From contig CAKTDC010000008.1 in the NCBI GenBank assembly GCA_934541015.1, forward strand, positions 31,194 through 95,193: a stretch of 64,000 nt of DNA. The letters are read 5' to 3'. Origin of the DNA: an uncultured Luteimonas sp. (GTDB lineage: Bacteria > Pseudomonadota > Gammaproteobacteria > Xanthomonadales > Xanthomonadaceae). The number at the start of each line of letters is the position of its first letter. Positions within the stretch are counted from its first letter, which is position 1. Below are positions 1 to 8,515 of the stretch, one piece after another. The notes below the pieces were generated by a model, which saw only the letters and a program-made list of their open reading frames with translations, made no database searches and was not told the DNA's origin. The position numbers were made by a program, and so were the translations under genes.

Positions 1-777
1 GCCATCCGCAACCACCCGATCTCCCGAACCGTCGGTGGCCTCGAAAACGTCGACACCGACCGACCGGAAGCTGATCTGCGCCCCATCCCGCCGGATCAAT
101 CCCACTACCGTGCCGCCCGAGCCGGTACTGATCGCCAATCGCGAATTGTGGCAATGGCTCCAACCGCGCCCGAATCCGGTCCTGACCGCCGTTGCAGACG
201 AGTGGTAGTGACGGGAAAACGACATCCAGCCAAGATCAAAATCGGTCTCCGCCTGGTACTTTGAACCGGTGGTCACGTCAACCGGATTGCCCACCCTGGC
301 GCAGGCCTCACTGGGAAGCGACGCGCTGGCCTGGACGACAATCTCGAGTCCGTTCCGGGCTGTGCAGGCACCGTAGCTGCTGCTCCAATCCCACAGCAAC
401 AAAGGCCCTCCTCCGGGAAAGGACATCTGCCTGGTTCGCCGCCATCGACTCGACAGGGTCACAATGTTTCCACAGACTTGTGGATTCGTTTTTTTCTGCA
501 GGTAGGTGATCGTGATCTCCTGGTTCTCCGTGAGGCTGTCGCCGTTGTCCCAGGTCGACAGCGGAGTCCATCCGTGCTTCTCGATCGTGATCTGCGCGCC
601 TTGCGCCTGACACGCGGACTGGAAAATCCGCGCCATCGTCTTCGCCTCAATGCCCGCCTCGCTGTCGGAGTTGTACACACCGTAGTAGGTCCAGTTGTAC
701 GACCAGTCGGTCTGTACCGGGTGTCGCGCACCCTTCCAATAGGTGTATTCGACGCCGTCCTCTGCGATGCGTGCCTT
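1..777 (-). pseudogene. RHS-family (DUF6531) secreted protein, downstream part, cut off by an IS3 element and by the window edge
   Basis: Reading leftward from 777 the frame is open without a stop to position 1, giving 259 codons including one copy of the IS target duplication. It contains the motif NPVDVTTGSKYQAETDF followed by a SFSRHY and GFGRGW pattern, which is the start of the DUF6531 domain that opens RHS-repeat proteins. The roughly 150 residues before it are not recognised. The N-terminal part with the signal peptide lies at 2018-2194, beyond the IS. Deleting the IS and one copy of the 3-bp duplication joins both parts in the same frame, so this was one intact gene before insertion. 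The repeat region and toxin tip, if present, lie left of the window. Confidence 0.85.
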
Positions 778-840
778 TGGACCGCCCAGCCTTTCGTAGA
801 CACCCGCAGGCCATAATTCATGGCTACAGCAGAGGTGTTC

Positions 841-1122
841 ATGAGCAGCAAGCGATACACGGATGAGTTCAGGGCCGAGGCGGTGAAGCAGGTGCTCGAG
901 CGCGGCTTCACGGTGGTGGATGTGGCCGCGCGCATCGGGATCCCCAAGCACACGCTGTACGACTGGGTGCAGAAGGCGAAGAAGGCCGGCGGGCCGGGCT
1001 CAGGCTCTGCGCCGCCGGGGACCGACTCGGCGGAGGTGCGCCGCCTCAAAGCCGAGCTGCGGCGCGTGACCGAGGAGCGCGACATTCTAAAAAAAGCCGC
1101 CGCGTACTTTGCCAAGGGGTAA
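841..1122 (+). CDS. IS3-family transposase OrfA (helix-turn-helix)
   Basis: A 93-residue protein that binds the IS ends. The N-terminal part (KRYTDEFRAEAVKQVLERG ... DVAARIGIPKHTLYDWV, about residues 4-48) is the HTH_Tnp_1 fold. Residues 65-90 form the leucine-rich coiled coil (RRLKAELRRVTEERDILKKA) used for dimerisation. The ATG at 841 was chosen over the in-frame ATG at 820 because the family normally begins a few residues before RYTDEF. Near the 3' end, seven A at 1089-1095 allow a -1 slip into the orfB frame, making the OrfAB transposase. Confidence 0.93.
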   Translation: MSSKRYTDEFRAEAVKQVLERGFTVVDVAARIGIPKHTLYDWVQKAKKAGGPGSGSAPPGTDSAEVRRLKAELRRVTEERDILKKAAAYFAKG

Positions 1123-1139
1123 GGGCGAAGTACGCGTTC

Positions 1140-1991
1140 ATGCATGCGCATATTTGCGAGTTTCGGCTGGTCGCGATGTGCCGGGTGCTCGGCGTGCACC
1201 GGAGCGGCTACTACGCCTGGCTTCGGCAGTCGGCCAGCCTGCGCGAGCGCGAGGATCAGCGGTTGCTCGGCTTGATCAAGCACTTCTGGCTGGCCAGCGG
1301 AGGCGTGTATGGCCACCGCAAGATCACGCTGGATCTGCGCGAAGCGGGCGAGACCTGCAGCCGCCACCGCGTGCAGCGGCTGATGAAGGCCGAAGGGCTG
1401 CGCGCGCAGGTCGGCTATGGGAGCAAGCCCCGCCATCGCGGTGGCCCGGTCGGTGTGGTCGACAACGTGCTGAACCGCGACTTCGCCCCCGACGCGCCGA
1501 ACAAGGTCTGGGTCACCGACATCACCTACATCCGGACCTACGAGGGCTGGTTGTTCCTTGCGGCCGTGATGGACCTGTACTCGAGGCAGATCGTGGGCTG
1601 GGCTACGGCGCCGACAATGACCAGCGATCTGGTGCTGCAGGCCCTCGTGGCAGCGGCGTGGCGACGCAAGCCGGGGGCGGGCGTCATGGTGCACTCCGAC
1701 CAGGGCAGCCAGTTCACCAGCAGCGACTGGCAGTCGTTCCTGAAGGCGCATCGGATGGTTCCGAGCATGAGCCGTCGCGGCAACTGCCACGACAACGCGG
1801 TGGCCGAGAGCTTCTTCAGCGTCCTGAAGAAGGAGCGGATCAAGCGGCGGATCTACCCGACCCGGGCCGCCGCAACCTCGGACGTGTTCGACTACATCGA
1901 GATGTTCTACAACCCGGTGCGTCGCCATGGTTCCGCCGGCGACGTCTCACCGGTAGAGTTCGAAAGGCGCTACGCGCAAAGCGGCCGATGA
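1140..1991 (+). CDS. IS3-family transposase OrfB (DDE integrase core)
   Basis: 283 residues carrying the HTH_21 region (HRSGYYAW near residue 20) and an rve integrase core. The DDE residues are visible in VWVTDITYI, VHSDQGSQFTS and NAVAESFFSVLK. The frame is -1 relative to orfA and stays open upstream to the A7 run at 1089-1095, so the working enzyme is probably the frameshifted OrfAB fusion and the ATG at 1140 may rarely be used. The stop at 1989-1991 lies just inside the right inverted repeat. No disabling mutation is seen. Confidence 0.93.
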   Translation: MHAHICEFRLVAMCRVLGVHRSGYYAWLRQSASLREREDQRLLGLIKHFWLASGGVYGHRKITLDLREAGETCSRHRVQRLMKAEGLRAQVGYGSKPRHRGGPVGVVDNVLNRDFAPDAPNKVWVTDITYIRTYEGWLFLAAVMDLYSRQIVGWATAPTMTSDLVLQALVAAAWRRKPGAGVMVHSDQGSQFTSSDWQSFLKAHRMVPSMSRRGNCHDNAVAESFFSVLKKERIKRRIYPTRAAATSDVFDYIEMFYNPVRRHGSAGDVSPVEFERRYAQSGR

Positions 1992-2017
1992 GTGTCTATG
2001 AAACCTTGGGCGGTCCA

Positions 2018-2194
2018 CTTCTTCAAGTACGCGTACTCCGACCCGTATGTCGTACGCACATGGGCGGCGGCCTCACTCTGGGTATTGAACGTCGCAGAGC
2101 CGACACTCCAGGTCAGCCCGCTTTCCTGCGCATCGGCGGCAGGCGCACTGCACAATATCGCACCGGCAACAAGCAACAGAGTCAACGATCTCAT
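2018..2194 (-). pseudogene. N-terminal fragment of the IS-interrupted RHS-family gene, with signal peptide
   Basis: Starts at the ATG at 2194, preceded by GGGGAAG as a plausible ribosome binding site; a TTG at 2212 is a poorer alternative. The first 23 residues form a classic Sec signal peptide (MRSLTLLLVAGAILC, then ...APAADAQ). About 36 further residues follow before the right end of the IS. If translated now, the product would run into the IS and stop at 1970 after roughly 75 residues. Continuity with 1-777 is shown by frame: the last codon here is 2020-2018, and the next native codon is 774-772. Confidence 0.85.
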
Positions 2195-2476
2195 TGCAGC
2201 TTCCCCGATCAATCACCGCCCACGAAAACGACGACGTCCAAGGCACGAAGGACTGGTACGAACAAACGCCTCTCCGGAATGACGATGCCGCACGCGTGTG
2301 ACACCAGTTCGACGGCTGGCGCCACGTTCGGGAAGACGGTTGCGGGTGGAGGGTCCCAGGTATCTGCAGGCAGGCCGCGAAACAGCGGCAAGATGATCCG
2401 CCACTGCCGTCAGAGGACGGCAGCCGCCTTTCGCACAACGCGGCGAGAGTGACCCCTCCGCGCAGGCGGCCGGCCA

Positions 2477-2896
2477 TCAGCCGGGACTGCCCGGCAAGCC
2501 CCTGCGCCAGCACCCCGCCGCGATCCACGCCGCCACCAGCAGATCGAAGCCGATGCACACCGTCGCGTACCACGGCGGCGCGAAATGCCGCCCGGCGCCC
2601 GTCAGATGCAGGGCGACATCCCAGACCACGTGCGCCGCCCAGCCCAGGGCCAGCCAGCCGCGCGCGCGGCGCAGGCCGAGCCAGGCGAGCAAACCGTAGA
2701 CCGCCACGCCGATCGCTTCGACCCCGATCCAGCGCCATGGCGCCCCGCCGGCAAGCGCGAAGCCCACGTAGATCGCGGCCGCCACCACCAGCCCGATGGC
2801 GAACACGCGGCGTTCGTCCAGGCGCCGGGCGAGCGCGATGAATGCGGCTCCGAGCACGAGGCCCGCGGCAAGCCAGATCCAGAAGCGGTCGTCCAT
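2477..2896 (-). CDS. Small multi-pass membrane protein, DUF6010-like
   Basis: 139 residues with about four hydrophobic segments. The pattern WIGVEAIGVAVYGLLAWLG, then GWAAHVVWDVALH and a late FDLLVAAW resembles the uncharacterised DUF6010 family of inner-membrane proteins; this is recognition by eye. Histidines and the tryptophan-aspartate of AAHVVWDVALH are the most striking polar residues within the membrane part. It starts with an ATG at 2896, 55 bp downstream of hda on the same strand, so it could be co-transcribed. No function is known. Confidence 0.7.
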   Translation of the reverse strand: MDDRFWIWLAAGLVLGAAFIALARRLDERRVFAIGLVVAAAIYVGFALAGGAPWRWIGVEAIGVAVYGLLAWLGLRRARGWLALGWAAHVVWDVALHLTGAGRHFAPPWYATVCIGFDLLVAAWIAAGCWRRGLPGSPG

Positions 2897-2951
2897 TGCA
2901 GTGATCCCTCGCAGGGCCCGCGTCGCGGCAGCCGGTGCGCCGGCCGCCGGG

Positions 2952-3650
2952 TCAGCCCAGCACGTCGCGCAGGAACGGCACCGTGATCCGCCGCTGCTCG
3001 GCCAGCGAGGCGCGATCGAGCCGTTCGAACAGCGCGGTGAGGCTGACCGGGTCGCGGTCGACGCGGCGCAGCAGCCAGTCGATCGCCGGCCCGTCGAGCT
3101 GCAGGCCGCGGCGGCTGGCGCGCAGGCGCAGCAGTTCGCGGCGGCCGGCGTCGTCCAGTGGCGGCAGGACGATGCGCGCGCACTGGGCCAGGCGCGAGCG
3201 CAGGTCGGGCAGCGACAGCGTCAGTGCGTCGGGCGCGGCGCGGCTGGCGTAGAGCAGCGCGCGGTCGGCGTCGTGCATGCGGTTGTGGAAGTCGAACAGG
3301 GCGACCTCATCCCCGCGCGCGCCGGCAACGGCATCGATGCCGTCGAGCGCGACCAGGTCGAAGCCGTGCAGCGCGTCGAGCGCCTCGCCCAGGCGCCCGC
3401 CCGCGCTCGCGGCGTGCAGGTAGGCCACGCGATGGTCGTGGGCCTGCGCCTCGGCGCAGGCGGCGATCAGCAGGTGGGTCTTGCCGCTGCCGGCCGGCCC
3501 GGTCAGCAGCAGGCCGCCGCGGCGCGGCTGCAGCGCCAGCGCCTGCAGCGGCGCCAGCACCAGCCCGGCGTCGGCGGCGACGAAGGTCTCGAAGCGCTGG
3601 TCGGGTGGAAAACGCAGCGCCAGCGGCAGCTGCGGCGTCGGCTCAGCCAT
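2952..3650 (-). CDS. hda: DnaA regulatory inactivator Hda
   Basis: A 232-residue AAA+ protein related to the DnaA ATPase domain. With the DNA-loaded sliding clamp it stimulates ATP hydrolysis by DnaA and so limits re-initiation of replication. QLPLALRF at residues 7-14 matches the clamp-binding motif of Hda. Walker A is GPAGSGKT (51-58). Walker B reads LVALDGID, with glycine where many relatives have a second aspartate. The arginine-rich sensor region RSRLAQCARI is present. There is no C-terminal DNA-binding domain, which separates it from DnaA. Position beside an AI-2E permease and a DUF2066 protein is typical of this bacterial family. Confidence 0.9.
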   Translation of the reverse strand: MAEPTPQLPLALRFPPDQRFETFVAADAGLVLAPLQALALQPRRGGLLLTGPAGSGKTHLLIAACAEAQAHDHRVAYLHAASAGGRLGEALDALHGFDLVALDGIDAVAGARGDEVALFDFHNRMHDADRALLYASRAAPDALTLSLPDLRSRLAQCARIVLPPLDDAGRRELLRLRASRRGLQLDGPAIDWLLRRVDRDPVSLTALFERLDRASLAEQRRITVPFLRDVLG

Positions 3651-3662
3651 CGTGCATCCGGC

Positions 3663-4898
3663 TCAGGCGCCGCTGCCGCCGTTGCCGGGCTCCGATGCGT
3701 CTGCGATGTCGTCCCCGAGCGCGATCCCGCTCCCGCCCGGACGCCCGTCGACCACGATCTGCGACGAGCCGCCCGCATACAGCCTGCTGGCGGTATAGCG
3801 CTCGTTGGCGAAGCGCAGCAGCACGTTGACCACCGCCGCCACCGGCAGCGCCAGCAGCATGCCCAGGAAGCCGAACAGCTGGCCGCCGGCCATCACCGCG
3901 AAGATCACCGCCACCGGATGCAGGCCGATCTTGTCTCCCACCAGGCGCGGGGTCAGCACGTAGCTCTCGGCCAGCTGGCCGATGGTGAACACCGCGCTGA
4001 CCAGCAGCAGCAGGGTCCAGTTGAAGCCGCCCTCCTGGACGACCGCCGCGATCAGCGCCAACAGGATGCCGACGGTCGCGCCCAGGTAGGGCACGAAGCT
4101 GATCAGTCCGGCGATGATGCCGATCAGCAGTCCCAGGCGCAGCCCGACCGCCGACATGCCCACCGCGTAGATCGCGCCCTGCGCCAGCATCACCAGGAAC
4201 TGGCCGCGCAGGAAGCCGCCCAGCGACTCGCTCGATTCGCGCGCCAGGCGCGATACCGTGTCGACGTGGTCGCGCGGGACCAGCGCGGCGATCCGCGCGA
4301 CCAGCTTGTCCCAGTCGCGCAGGAAGTAGAAGGTCAGGATCGGCACCAGCACGATGTTGACCGCCAGCACCACCAGCGCCATCCCCGAGCGCGACAGGTA
4401 GCCGAAGACGAAACCGAAGGTGGACTTGGCCACGCCGCCGGCCTCCTGCCAGTGGCTGCGCACCAGGGCCACGATCTGTTCGGTGTCGAACGAGCGCAGC
4501 GAATACTCGCCCAGCCCGGCCATGCCCAGCGCGCGGTCGATCCAGGGCTTGGCGTTGGTCTCGAACCAGGTGCTCATCCAGGCCTGGTAGTTCGGCCAGT
4601 TGGCGATCAGCTCCTTGACCTGGCTGACGATCATCGGCACCAGGATCAGCAGCACCAGGGTCACCAGCAGCAGCATCAGCAGGAACACCAGGGTCACCGC
4701 GACCCCGCGCGAGCGCCCCCTGCGTTCGAGCCGGTCGACCAGCGGGTCGCCGAGCCAGCCCAGCAGCGCGGCGAGCACGAACGGGGTCAGGATCGGCCCG
4801 AGCAGCCACACCACCCACAGCGCCGCGAACGCCACCAGCCCCCACTGCAGGCGCCGGAGGAAGCGGGCGATGTCCTCGCCGGCCGAGATCTGGTTCAT
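3663..4898 (-). CDS. AI-2E family transporter (PerM/YdiK-like), first copy
   Basis: A 411-residue inner-membrane protein with about eight membrane segments: two near residues 20-45, one near 65-90, and a cluster from about 155 to 355 including the family signature GLISFVPYLGATVGILLA. The family includes TqsA (AI-2 export) and sodium/proton antiporters, so the substrate cannot be assigned. The start (ATG 4898) was chosen because the reading frame upstream is the antisense of DUF2066 DNA and the protein begins with a family-like hydrophilic leader (MNQISAGEDIARFLRR). The hydrophilic C-terminus is glycine- and aspartate-rich. hda follows 12 bp downstream, so translation is probably coupled. Confidence 0.9.
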   Translation of the reverse strand: MNQISAGEDIARFLRRLQWGLVAFAALWVVWLLGPILTPFVLAALLGWLGDPLVDRLERRGRSRGVAVTLVFLLMLLLVTLVLLILVPMIVSQVKELIANWPNYQAWMSTWFETNAKPWIDRALGMAGLGEYSLRSFDTEQIVALVRSHWQEAGGVAKSTFGFVFGYLSRSGMALVVLAVNIVLVPILTFYFLRDWDKLVARIAALVPRDHVDTVSRLARESSESLGGFLRGQFLVMLAQGAIYAVGMSAVGLRLGLLIGIIAGLISFVPYLGATVGILLALIAAVVQEGGFNWTLLLLVSAVFTIGQLAESYVLTPRLVGDKIGLHPVAVIFAVMAGGQLFGFLGMLLALPVAAVVNVLLRFANERYTASRLYAGGSSQIVVDGRPGGSGIALGDDIADASEPGNGGSGA

Positions 4899-4912
4899 CG
4901 TGAGGACTCCGG

Positions 4913-6010
4913 CTACTGCAGCACGAATTCGGGAACCAGGGCGTCGGCGGCGCCTTCGCGTTCGACCAGCACGGCGCTGTCGGCGATCTGGCGGAAGCCG
5001 GCCAGGCCGGTGAGCAGGTCGAGCTCGACCTCCAGGCCTTCGGGCGTCGCCCGCATCGGGCGGATGCCGCGCACCACGGACATCCGCTGCAGGGCGGCGG
5101 ACAGGCGGATGTAGTCGGCGCTGCTGCGGATGCCGGTGAACACCACCCGCTCGAGCGCCGGCTGCGCCGCGGGGCTGACCTTGGCGTAGCGCCGGGTCAG
5201 GGCGTCGGCGGTGCCGTCGGCGCCGGTGGCCATGGCCAGGCGCGCGTCGCCATGGCTCTCCGACCAGCGCGAGAGCACGCGGCCGTTGTCGACGAAGATC
5301 CAGTCCGACTTCCAGCCCGCCCCGCTGCGGTAGAGCTTGCCGATCAGCTGCATCGGCGGGCTGTAGCGCGCCGAGAGCCGCGCGATCGCGGCGGTATCGC
5401 CGCGCCAGATCGCGCCGACCGCGGCCTGTTCGGCAGCGTTCCCGGCCGGGAGGCCCAGGCGGTAGCCGCGCTCGATCGCCCGCTGCAGCACCGGACGGGC
5501 GGCGTTGCTCTGGGCCAGGCCGACCATGCGCGGCCCGCTGCCGTCGTCGATCGCCAGCCACAACACCGGCTTGGGCCGCGGCTGCGGCCAGACCGGCAGA
5601 CCCAGCGCGGCCGCGATCGCGTCCACGGCTTCGGGCTCGAAGCGCACCACCATGATGGTGCGGTGGACCGGCGCGCCGGAGGCGCCGGTGGTCGAATCCT
5701 GGCGGTAGTCGTAGCCCTCGACGTAGTCCCCGGCGCGGCGCAGCTCCTGGCCCACACCCGGCCGCCCCGACACGCTGCGGTCGCCGGACAGCTTGGCGAA
5801 CACCTGCGCCAGGGCGCGGGCGAAGGCCGAATCGCGCTCGCTCTCGGCCTGGCTGCGCACCGGGACTTCGGCCTCGTAGGGGCTCTGCGCCTCGGCACGA
5901 TCGCCCTCGACCCGCTGCGCCATCGCCCCGCCGGCACCGAGCAGCATCAGCAGACCCAGGCATGCGGCCATCCACGCCGTCCTGTTCGCGCAGCCTCTGG
6001 CAAAACCCAT
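4913..6010 (-). CDS. DUF2066 domain protein, exported
   Basis: 365 residues. The start at ATG 6010 is supported by AGGGA eight bases upstream; a second ATG at 5971 would also leave a signal peptide. Residues 14-31 form a hydrophobic signal sequence ending AMAQ. The rest is a typical DUF2066 protein: an N-terminal half with the RDSAFARALAQVFAKLSGD segment and a middle part VLWLAIDDGSGPRMVG. The family is conserved beside purM and hda in xanthomonads and pseudomonads, but no biochemical role is established. It is the first gene of the leftward unit DUF2066 - AI-2E - DUF6010/hda and lies divergent from purM. Confidence 0.88.
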   Translation of the reverse strand: MGFARGCANRTAWMAACLGLLMLLGAGGAMAQRVEGDRAEAQSPYEAEVPVRSQAESERDSAFARALAQVFAKLSGDRSVSGRPGVGQELRRAGDYVEGYDYRQDSTTGASGAPVHRTIMVVRFEPEAVDAIAAALGLPVWPQPRPKPVLWLAIDDGSGPRMVGLAQSNAARPVLQRAIERGYRLGLPAGNAAEQAAVGAIWRGDTAAIARLSARYSPPMQLIGKLYRSGAGWKSDWIFVDNGRVLSRWSESHGDARLAMATGADGTADALTRRYAKVSPAAQPALERVVFTGIRSSADYIRLSAALQRMSVVRGIRPMRATPEGLEVELDLLTGLAGFRQIADSAVLVEREGAADALVPEFVLQ

Positions 6011-6089
6011 CTTCTGTCCCTGGAACCCGCGGAGGATGCGCAAAATGGTGCCACAAAGCGCGTTTCCCGGCCCGCACGCGGCGGCTGCC

Positions 6090-6480
6090 ACCCCATCCCC
6101 CGCACGGCGGGGGAAGTGGGCGACGCCGCCACGCGCCCCACCCCGCCCCTCCCCCGCGAAGCAGGGAAGGGAGCAGAGCCACCGCTGTTGCGACTGCCCT
6201 TCCCCCGCACGGCGGGGGAAGTCCCCGCGCAGCGGGGATGGGGGCAACGCCGCCACGCACCCCCACCCGGCCTCCCCCCGCAAGCGGGGGAGGAGCGGTT
6301 GCAGGCTCCAGTGATCGACCTGGCTCCTGCAGCCTCCCCCGCACGCGGCAGAGAAGCTGACGGTTCCGCCCGGCGGCGAGGACGCATCGCCAGCGTCCCC
6401 CGCACGCGGGGGAGAAGCCTGCCGAGGTCTACTTTCCGCCGGGCATCTTGACAGCGTCCCCCGCTCGCGGGGGAGAAGCA
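6090..6480. repeat. Cluster of extragenic palindromes of the CCCCCGC-n-GCGGGGG type
   Basis: Between divergent DUF2066 and purM lie at least seven copies of a short imperfect palindrome with arms like CTTCCCCCGC and GCGGGGGAAG, in both orientations and separated by about 40-60 bp. Examples start near 6094, 6145, 6198, 6273, 6336, 6397 and 6457. The unit recurs at 19040-19225 and 24540-24630. It resembles REP/BIME-type extragenic elements. No coding potential is seen apart from frames created by the repeats. Confidence 0.8.
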
Positions 6481-6612
6481 CTCGCGCGGCACGGGCAGCA
6501 GCGCAGGCGCCGCGGTCTCCGCCGCAAACGGGAAAAGCTGCCCGCCGTGCGGAGGGAGGCGTGAACCAGGCTTGCGCCGGACCCACGACAGCGGCCGGCC
6601 GCGGCCAACTGG

Positions 6613-6653
6613 TAAAATGCGCGATGACCCGCCTCCCGGCAGCGCCCCCGTGA
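6613..6653 (+). promoter_or_regulatory. Possible -10 element and short leader frame before purM
   Basis: TAAAAT at 6613-6618 is followed five bases later by an ATG (6624) that opens a 9-codon frame ending in TGA at 6651-6653. That stop overlaps the GTG start of purM (6650-6652) as GTGA. The arrangement would allow a leaderless short peptide translationally coupled to purM. No convincing -35 box stands at the usual distance, so the promoter call is weak. Confidence 0.35.
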
Positions 6654-7705
6654 CGACCAGCCCCGCAGCTCCCTCCTCCGGCATGACCTACCGCGAGGCC
6701 GGCGTCGACATCGACGCGGGCAACGAGGTCGTCGAACGCATCAAGCCGCTGGTGAAGCGCACCTTCCGGCCCGAGGTGATGGGCGGGCTGGGCGGCTTCG
6801 GCGCGCTGTTCGACCTGTCCGGCCGCTACCGCGAGCCGGTGCTGGTCTCGGGCACCGACGGCGTGGGCACCAAGCTCAAGCTCGCCCAGCAGCTCGGCCG
6901 CCACGACAGCATCGGCATCGACCTGGTCGCGATGTGCGTCAACGACGTGCTGGTGCAGGGCGCCGAGCCGCTGTTCTTCCTCGACTATTTCGCCACCGGC
7001 AGGCTCGACGTGGACACCACGGTGGCGGTGGTCGCCGGCATCGCGAAAGGCTGCGAGCTGTCGGGCTGCGCCCTGATCGGCGGCGAAACCGCGGAGATGC
7101 CGGACATGTATCCGCCGGGCGAATACGACCTGGCCGGCTTCTGCGTGGCCGCGGTGGAAAAGTCCGAACTGCGCGACGGCTCCGGCGTGCGCGCCGGCGA
7201 CCTGCTCATCGGCATCGCCTCCAGCGGCCCGCACTCCAACGGCTACTCGCTGATCCGCCGCATCTACGACCGCGCCGGCCGGCCGGCGGAGCTGGACCTG
7301 GGCGGCGTGAGCCTGGCCGACGCGCTGATGGCGCCCACGCGGCTGTACGTCAAGCCGGTGCTGGAGCTGCTGCGCGGCGCGCACGGGCCCTCGATCCAGG
7401 CGATGGCGCACATCACCGGCGGCGGCCTGACCGAGAACATCATCCGCGTCATTCCCGACGGCCTCGGCCTGCAGGTCGACGCCTCGTCGTGGCCGCTGCC
7501 GCCGGTGTTCGAATGGCTGCAGCGCGAGGGTGGCGTCGCCCGCGAGGAGATGTGGCGCACCTTCAACTGCGGCATCGGCTTCGTGCTGGTGGTCGATCCG
7601 CAGGCGGCCGCGGCGATCGAGGGCGAACTCGACCGCATGGCGCTTGCGCACTGGCGCATCGGCGAAGTGGTCGCCGCCGGCGAAGACCGCGTGCGGATCG
7701 GGTAA
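6650..7705 (+). CDS. purM: Phosphoribosylformylglycinamidine cyclo-ligase (AIR synthetase)
   Basis: 351 residues. It catalyses ATP-dependent closure of formylglycinamidine ribonucleotide to aminoimidazole ribonucleotide, step five of purine synthesis. Family motifs include [19 protein letters not shown] at the N-terminus, [14 protein letters not shown] (ATP/substrate binding), [26 protein letters not shown] and a late [11 protein letters not shown]. The GTG at 6650 was chosen because frames further upstream would precede the likely -10 element; the ATG at 6683 (MTYREAG) is an alternative 11 codons later. purN follows after 9 bp. Confidence 0.92.
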   Translation: MTTSPAAPSSGMTYREAGVDIDAGNEVVERIKPLVKRTFRPEVMGGLGGFGALFDLSGRYREPVLVSGTDGVGTKLKLAQQLGRHDSIGIDLVAMCVNDVLVQGAEPLFFLDYFATGRLDVDTTVAVVAGIAKGCELSGCALIGGETAEMPDMYPPGEYDLAGFCVAAVEKSELRDGSGVRAGDLLIGIASSGPHSNGYSLIRRIYDRAGRPAELDLGGVSLADALMAPTRLYVKPVLELLRGAHGPSIQAMAHITGGGLTENIIRVIPDGLGLQVDASSWPLPPVFEWLQREGGVAREEMWRTFNCGIGFVLVVDPQAAAAIEGELDRMALAHWRIGEVVAAGEDRVRIG

Positions 7706-7710
7706 GCGCC

Positions 7711-7745
7711 GGGAATGGGAAACCGGGCATCGGCAATCGGGACGG
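7711..7745 (+). repeat. Tandem GGGAATC-type heptamers across the purN start
   Basis: Five consecutive degenerate heptamers (GGGAATG, GGAAACC, GGGCATC, GGCAATC, GGGACGG) occupy 7711-7745. The same heptamer family occurs as tandem arrays in the pilT-pilU gap at 28984-29011 and 29073-29100. Here the array supplies the ATG of purN and its first ten codons. Confidence 0.7.
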
Positions 7746-8413
7746 CCGGCGCGCCGCGCCCGCTGCGGCTGGCGGTACTCGCCTCCGGTCGCGGCAGCAA
7801 CCTGCAGGCGATCATCGACGCCATCGCCGCCGGCACGCTGGAGGCGGAGCTGGCCGGGGTGTTCTCCGACCGTCCCGACGCCCTTGCCCTGCAGCGCGCC
7901 CGCGACGCCGGCATCGCCAGCGGCGCGCTGCGCGCGCGCGGCTTCGGCTCCAGGGAGGAATTCGACGCCGCGTTCTTCGCCCGGGTCGCCACGGTCGCGC
8001 CCGACATCGTGGTCTGCGCCGGCTACATGCGCATCATCGGCGCCGACGCCGTGGCCGGCCTGCACGGCCGCATGATCAACATCCACCCCTCGCTGCTGCC
8101 CGACTTCAAGGGCCTGCACACCCATCGCCGCGCGCTGGAGGCCGGCGTGGCCGAACACGGCGCCAGCGTGCACTTCGTCACCGCCGATCTCGACGGCGGC
8201 CCGGTCATCGCCCAGGCGCGGGTGCCGGTGCTGCCCGGCGACGACGAGGATCGCCTGGCCGCGCGCGTGCTCGAGCGCGAGCATCCGCTGCTGCTGGAGG
8301 TGCTGCGCTGGCTTGCGGCGGGGCGCATCGCGCTGCATGAACACAGCGTTCACGTCGACGGCACGGCGCGAACCGCCCCGCTTCAGCTGGGGTCCAACAA
8401 CCGCTTTGCATGA
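7715..8413 (+). CDS. purN: Phosphoribosylglycinamide formyltransferase (GART)
   Basis: 232 residues. It transfers a formyl group from 10-formyltetrahydrofolate to glycinamide ribonucleotide in purine synthesis. It shows LAVLASGRGSNLQAIIDA at the N-terminus (phosphate loop), the catalytic segment MINIHPSLLPDFKGLHTH with the Asn-His pair, and HFVTADLDGGPVIAQ with the conserved aspartate. The first residues (MGNRASAIGTAG) are encoded by a tandem heptamer array and lie upstream of the conserved fold. No ATG, GTG or TTG offers an alternative closer to the fold. It forms a two-gene unit with purM. Confidence 0.93.
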   Translation: MGNRASAIGTAGAPRPLRLAVLASGRGSNLQAIIDAIAAGTLEAELAGVFSDRPDALALQRARDAGIASGALRARGFGSREEFDAAFFARVATVAPDIVVCAGYMRIIGADAVAGLHGRMINIHPSLLPDFKGLHTHRRALEAGVAEHGASVHFVTADLDGGPVIAQARVPVLPGDDEDRLAARVLEREHPLLLEVLRWLAAGRIALHEHSVHVDGTARTAPLQLGSNNRFA

Positions 8414-8515
8414 TCTGCAGTCATCACAGCCGCGTCCCGCGCCTCACCTGCCCGTGATCCGCCGACGCCCATGATCCCCTTCCACGGCCCGACAGCACAC
8501 TCCGGAGTCCACCTG

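Larger units (their letters stand above)
778..2017 (+). mobile_element. Complete IS3-family insertion sequence, 1240 bp
   Basis: Imperfect terminal inverted repeats of 25 bp bound the element. The left end begins TGGACCGCCCAGCC, and the right end reads TGTCTATGAAACCTTGGGCG then GTCCA. The ends are TG...CA as usual for the family. The 3 bp flanking each side are CTT (775-777 and 2018-2020), a target duplication of the expected IS3-family size. Inside are orfA and orfB in the 0/-1 arrangement with a run of seven A at 1089-1095 as slippery site. It looks intact and potentially active. The element sits in an RHS gene. No name was assigned because that needs a database search. Confidence 0.95.

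Noticed and set aside
1109..2452. 447-codon plus-strand frame across the IS
   Set aside because: It lies in the third frame of the transposase gene and runs past the IS end without family resemblance.
3663..6344. 893-residue fusion protein of the AI-2E permease with an N-terminal extension
   Set aside because: The extension is the out-of-frame antisense/shadow of the DUF2066 gene and the palindrome cluster. A normal family start exists at 4898.
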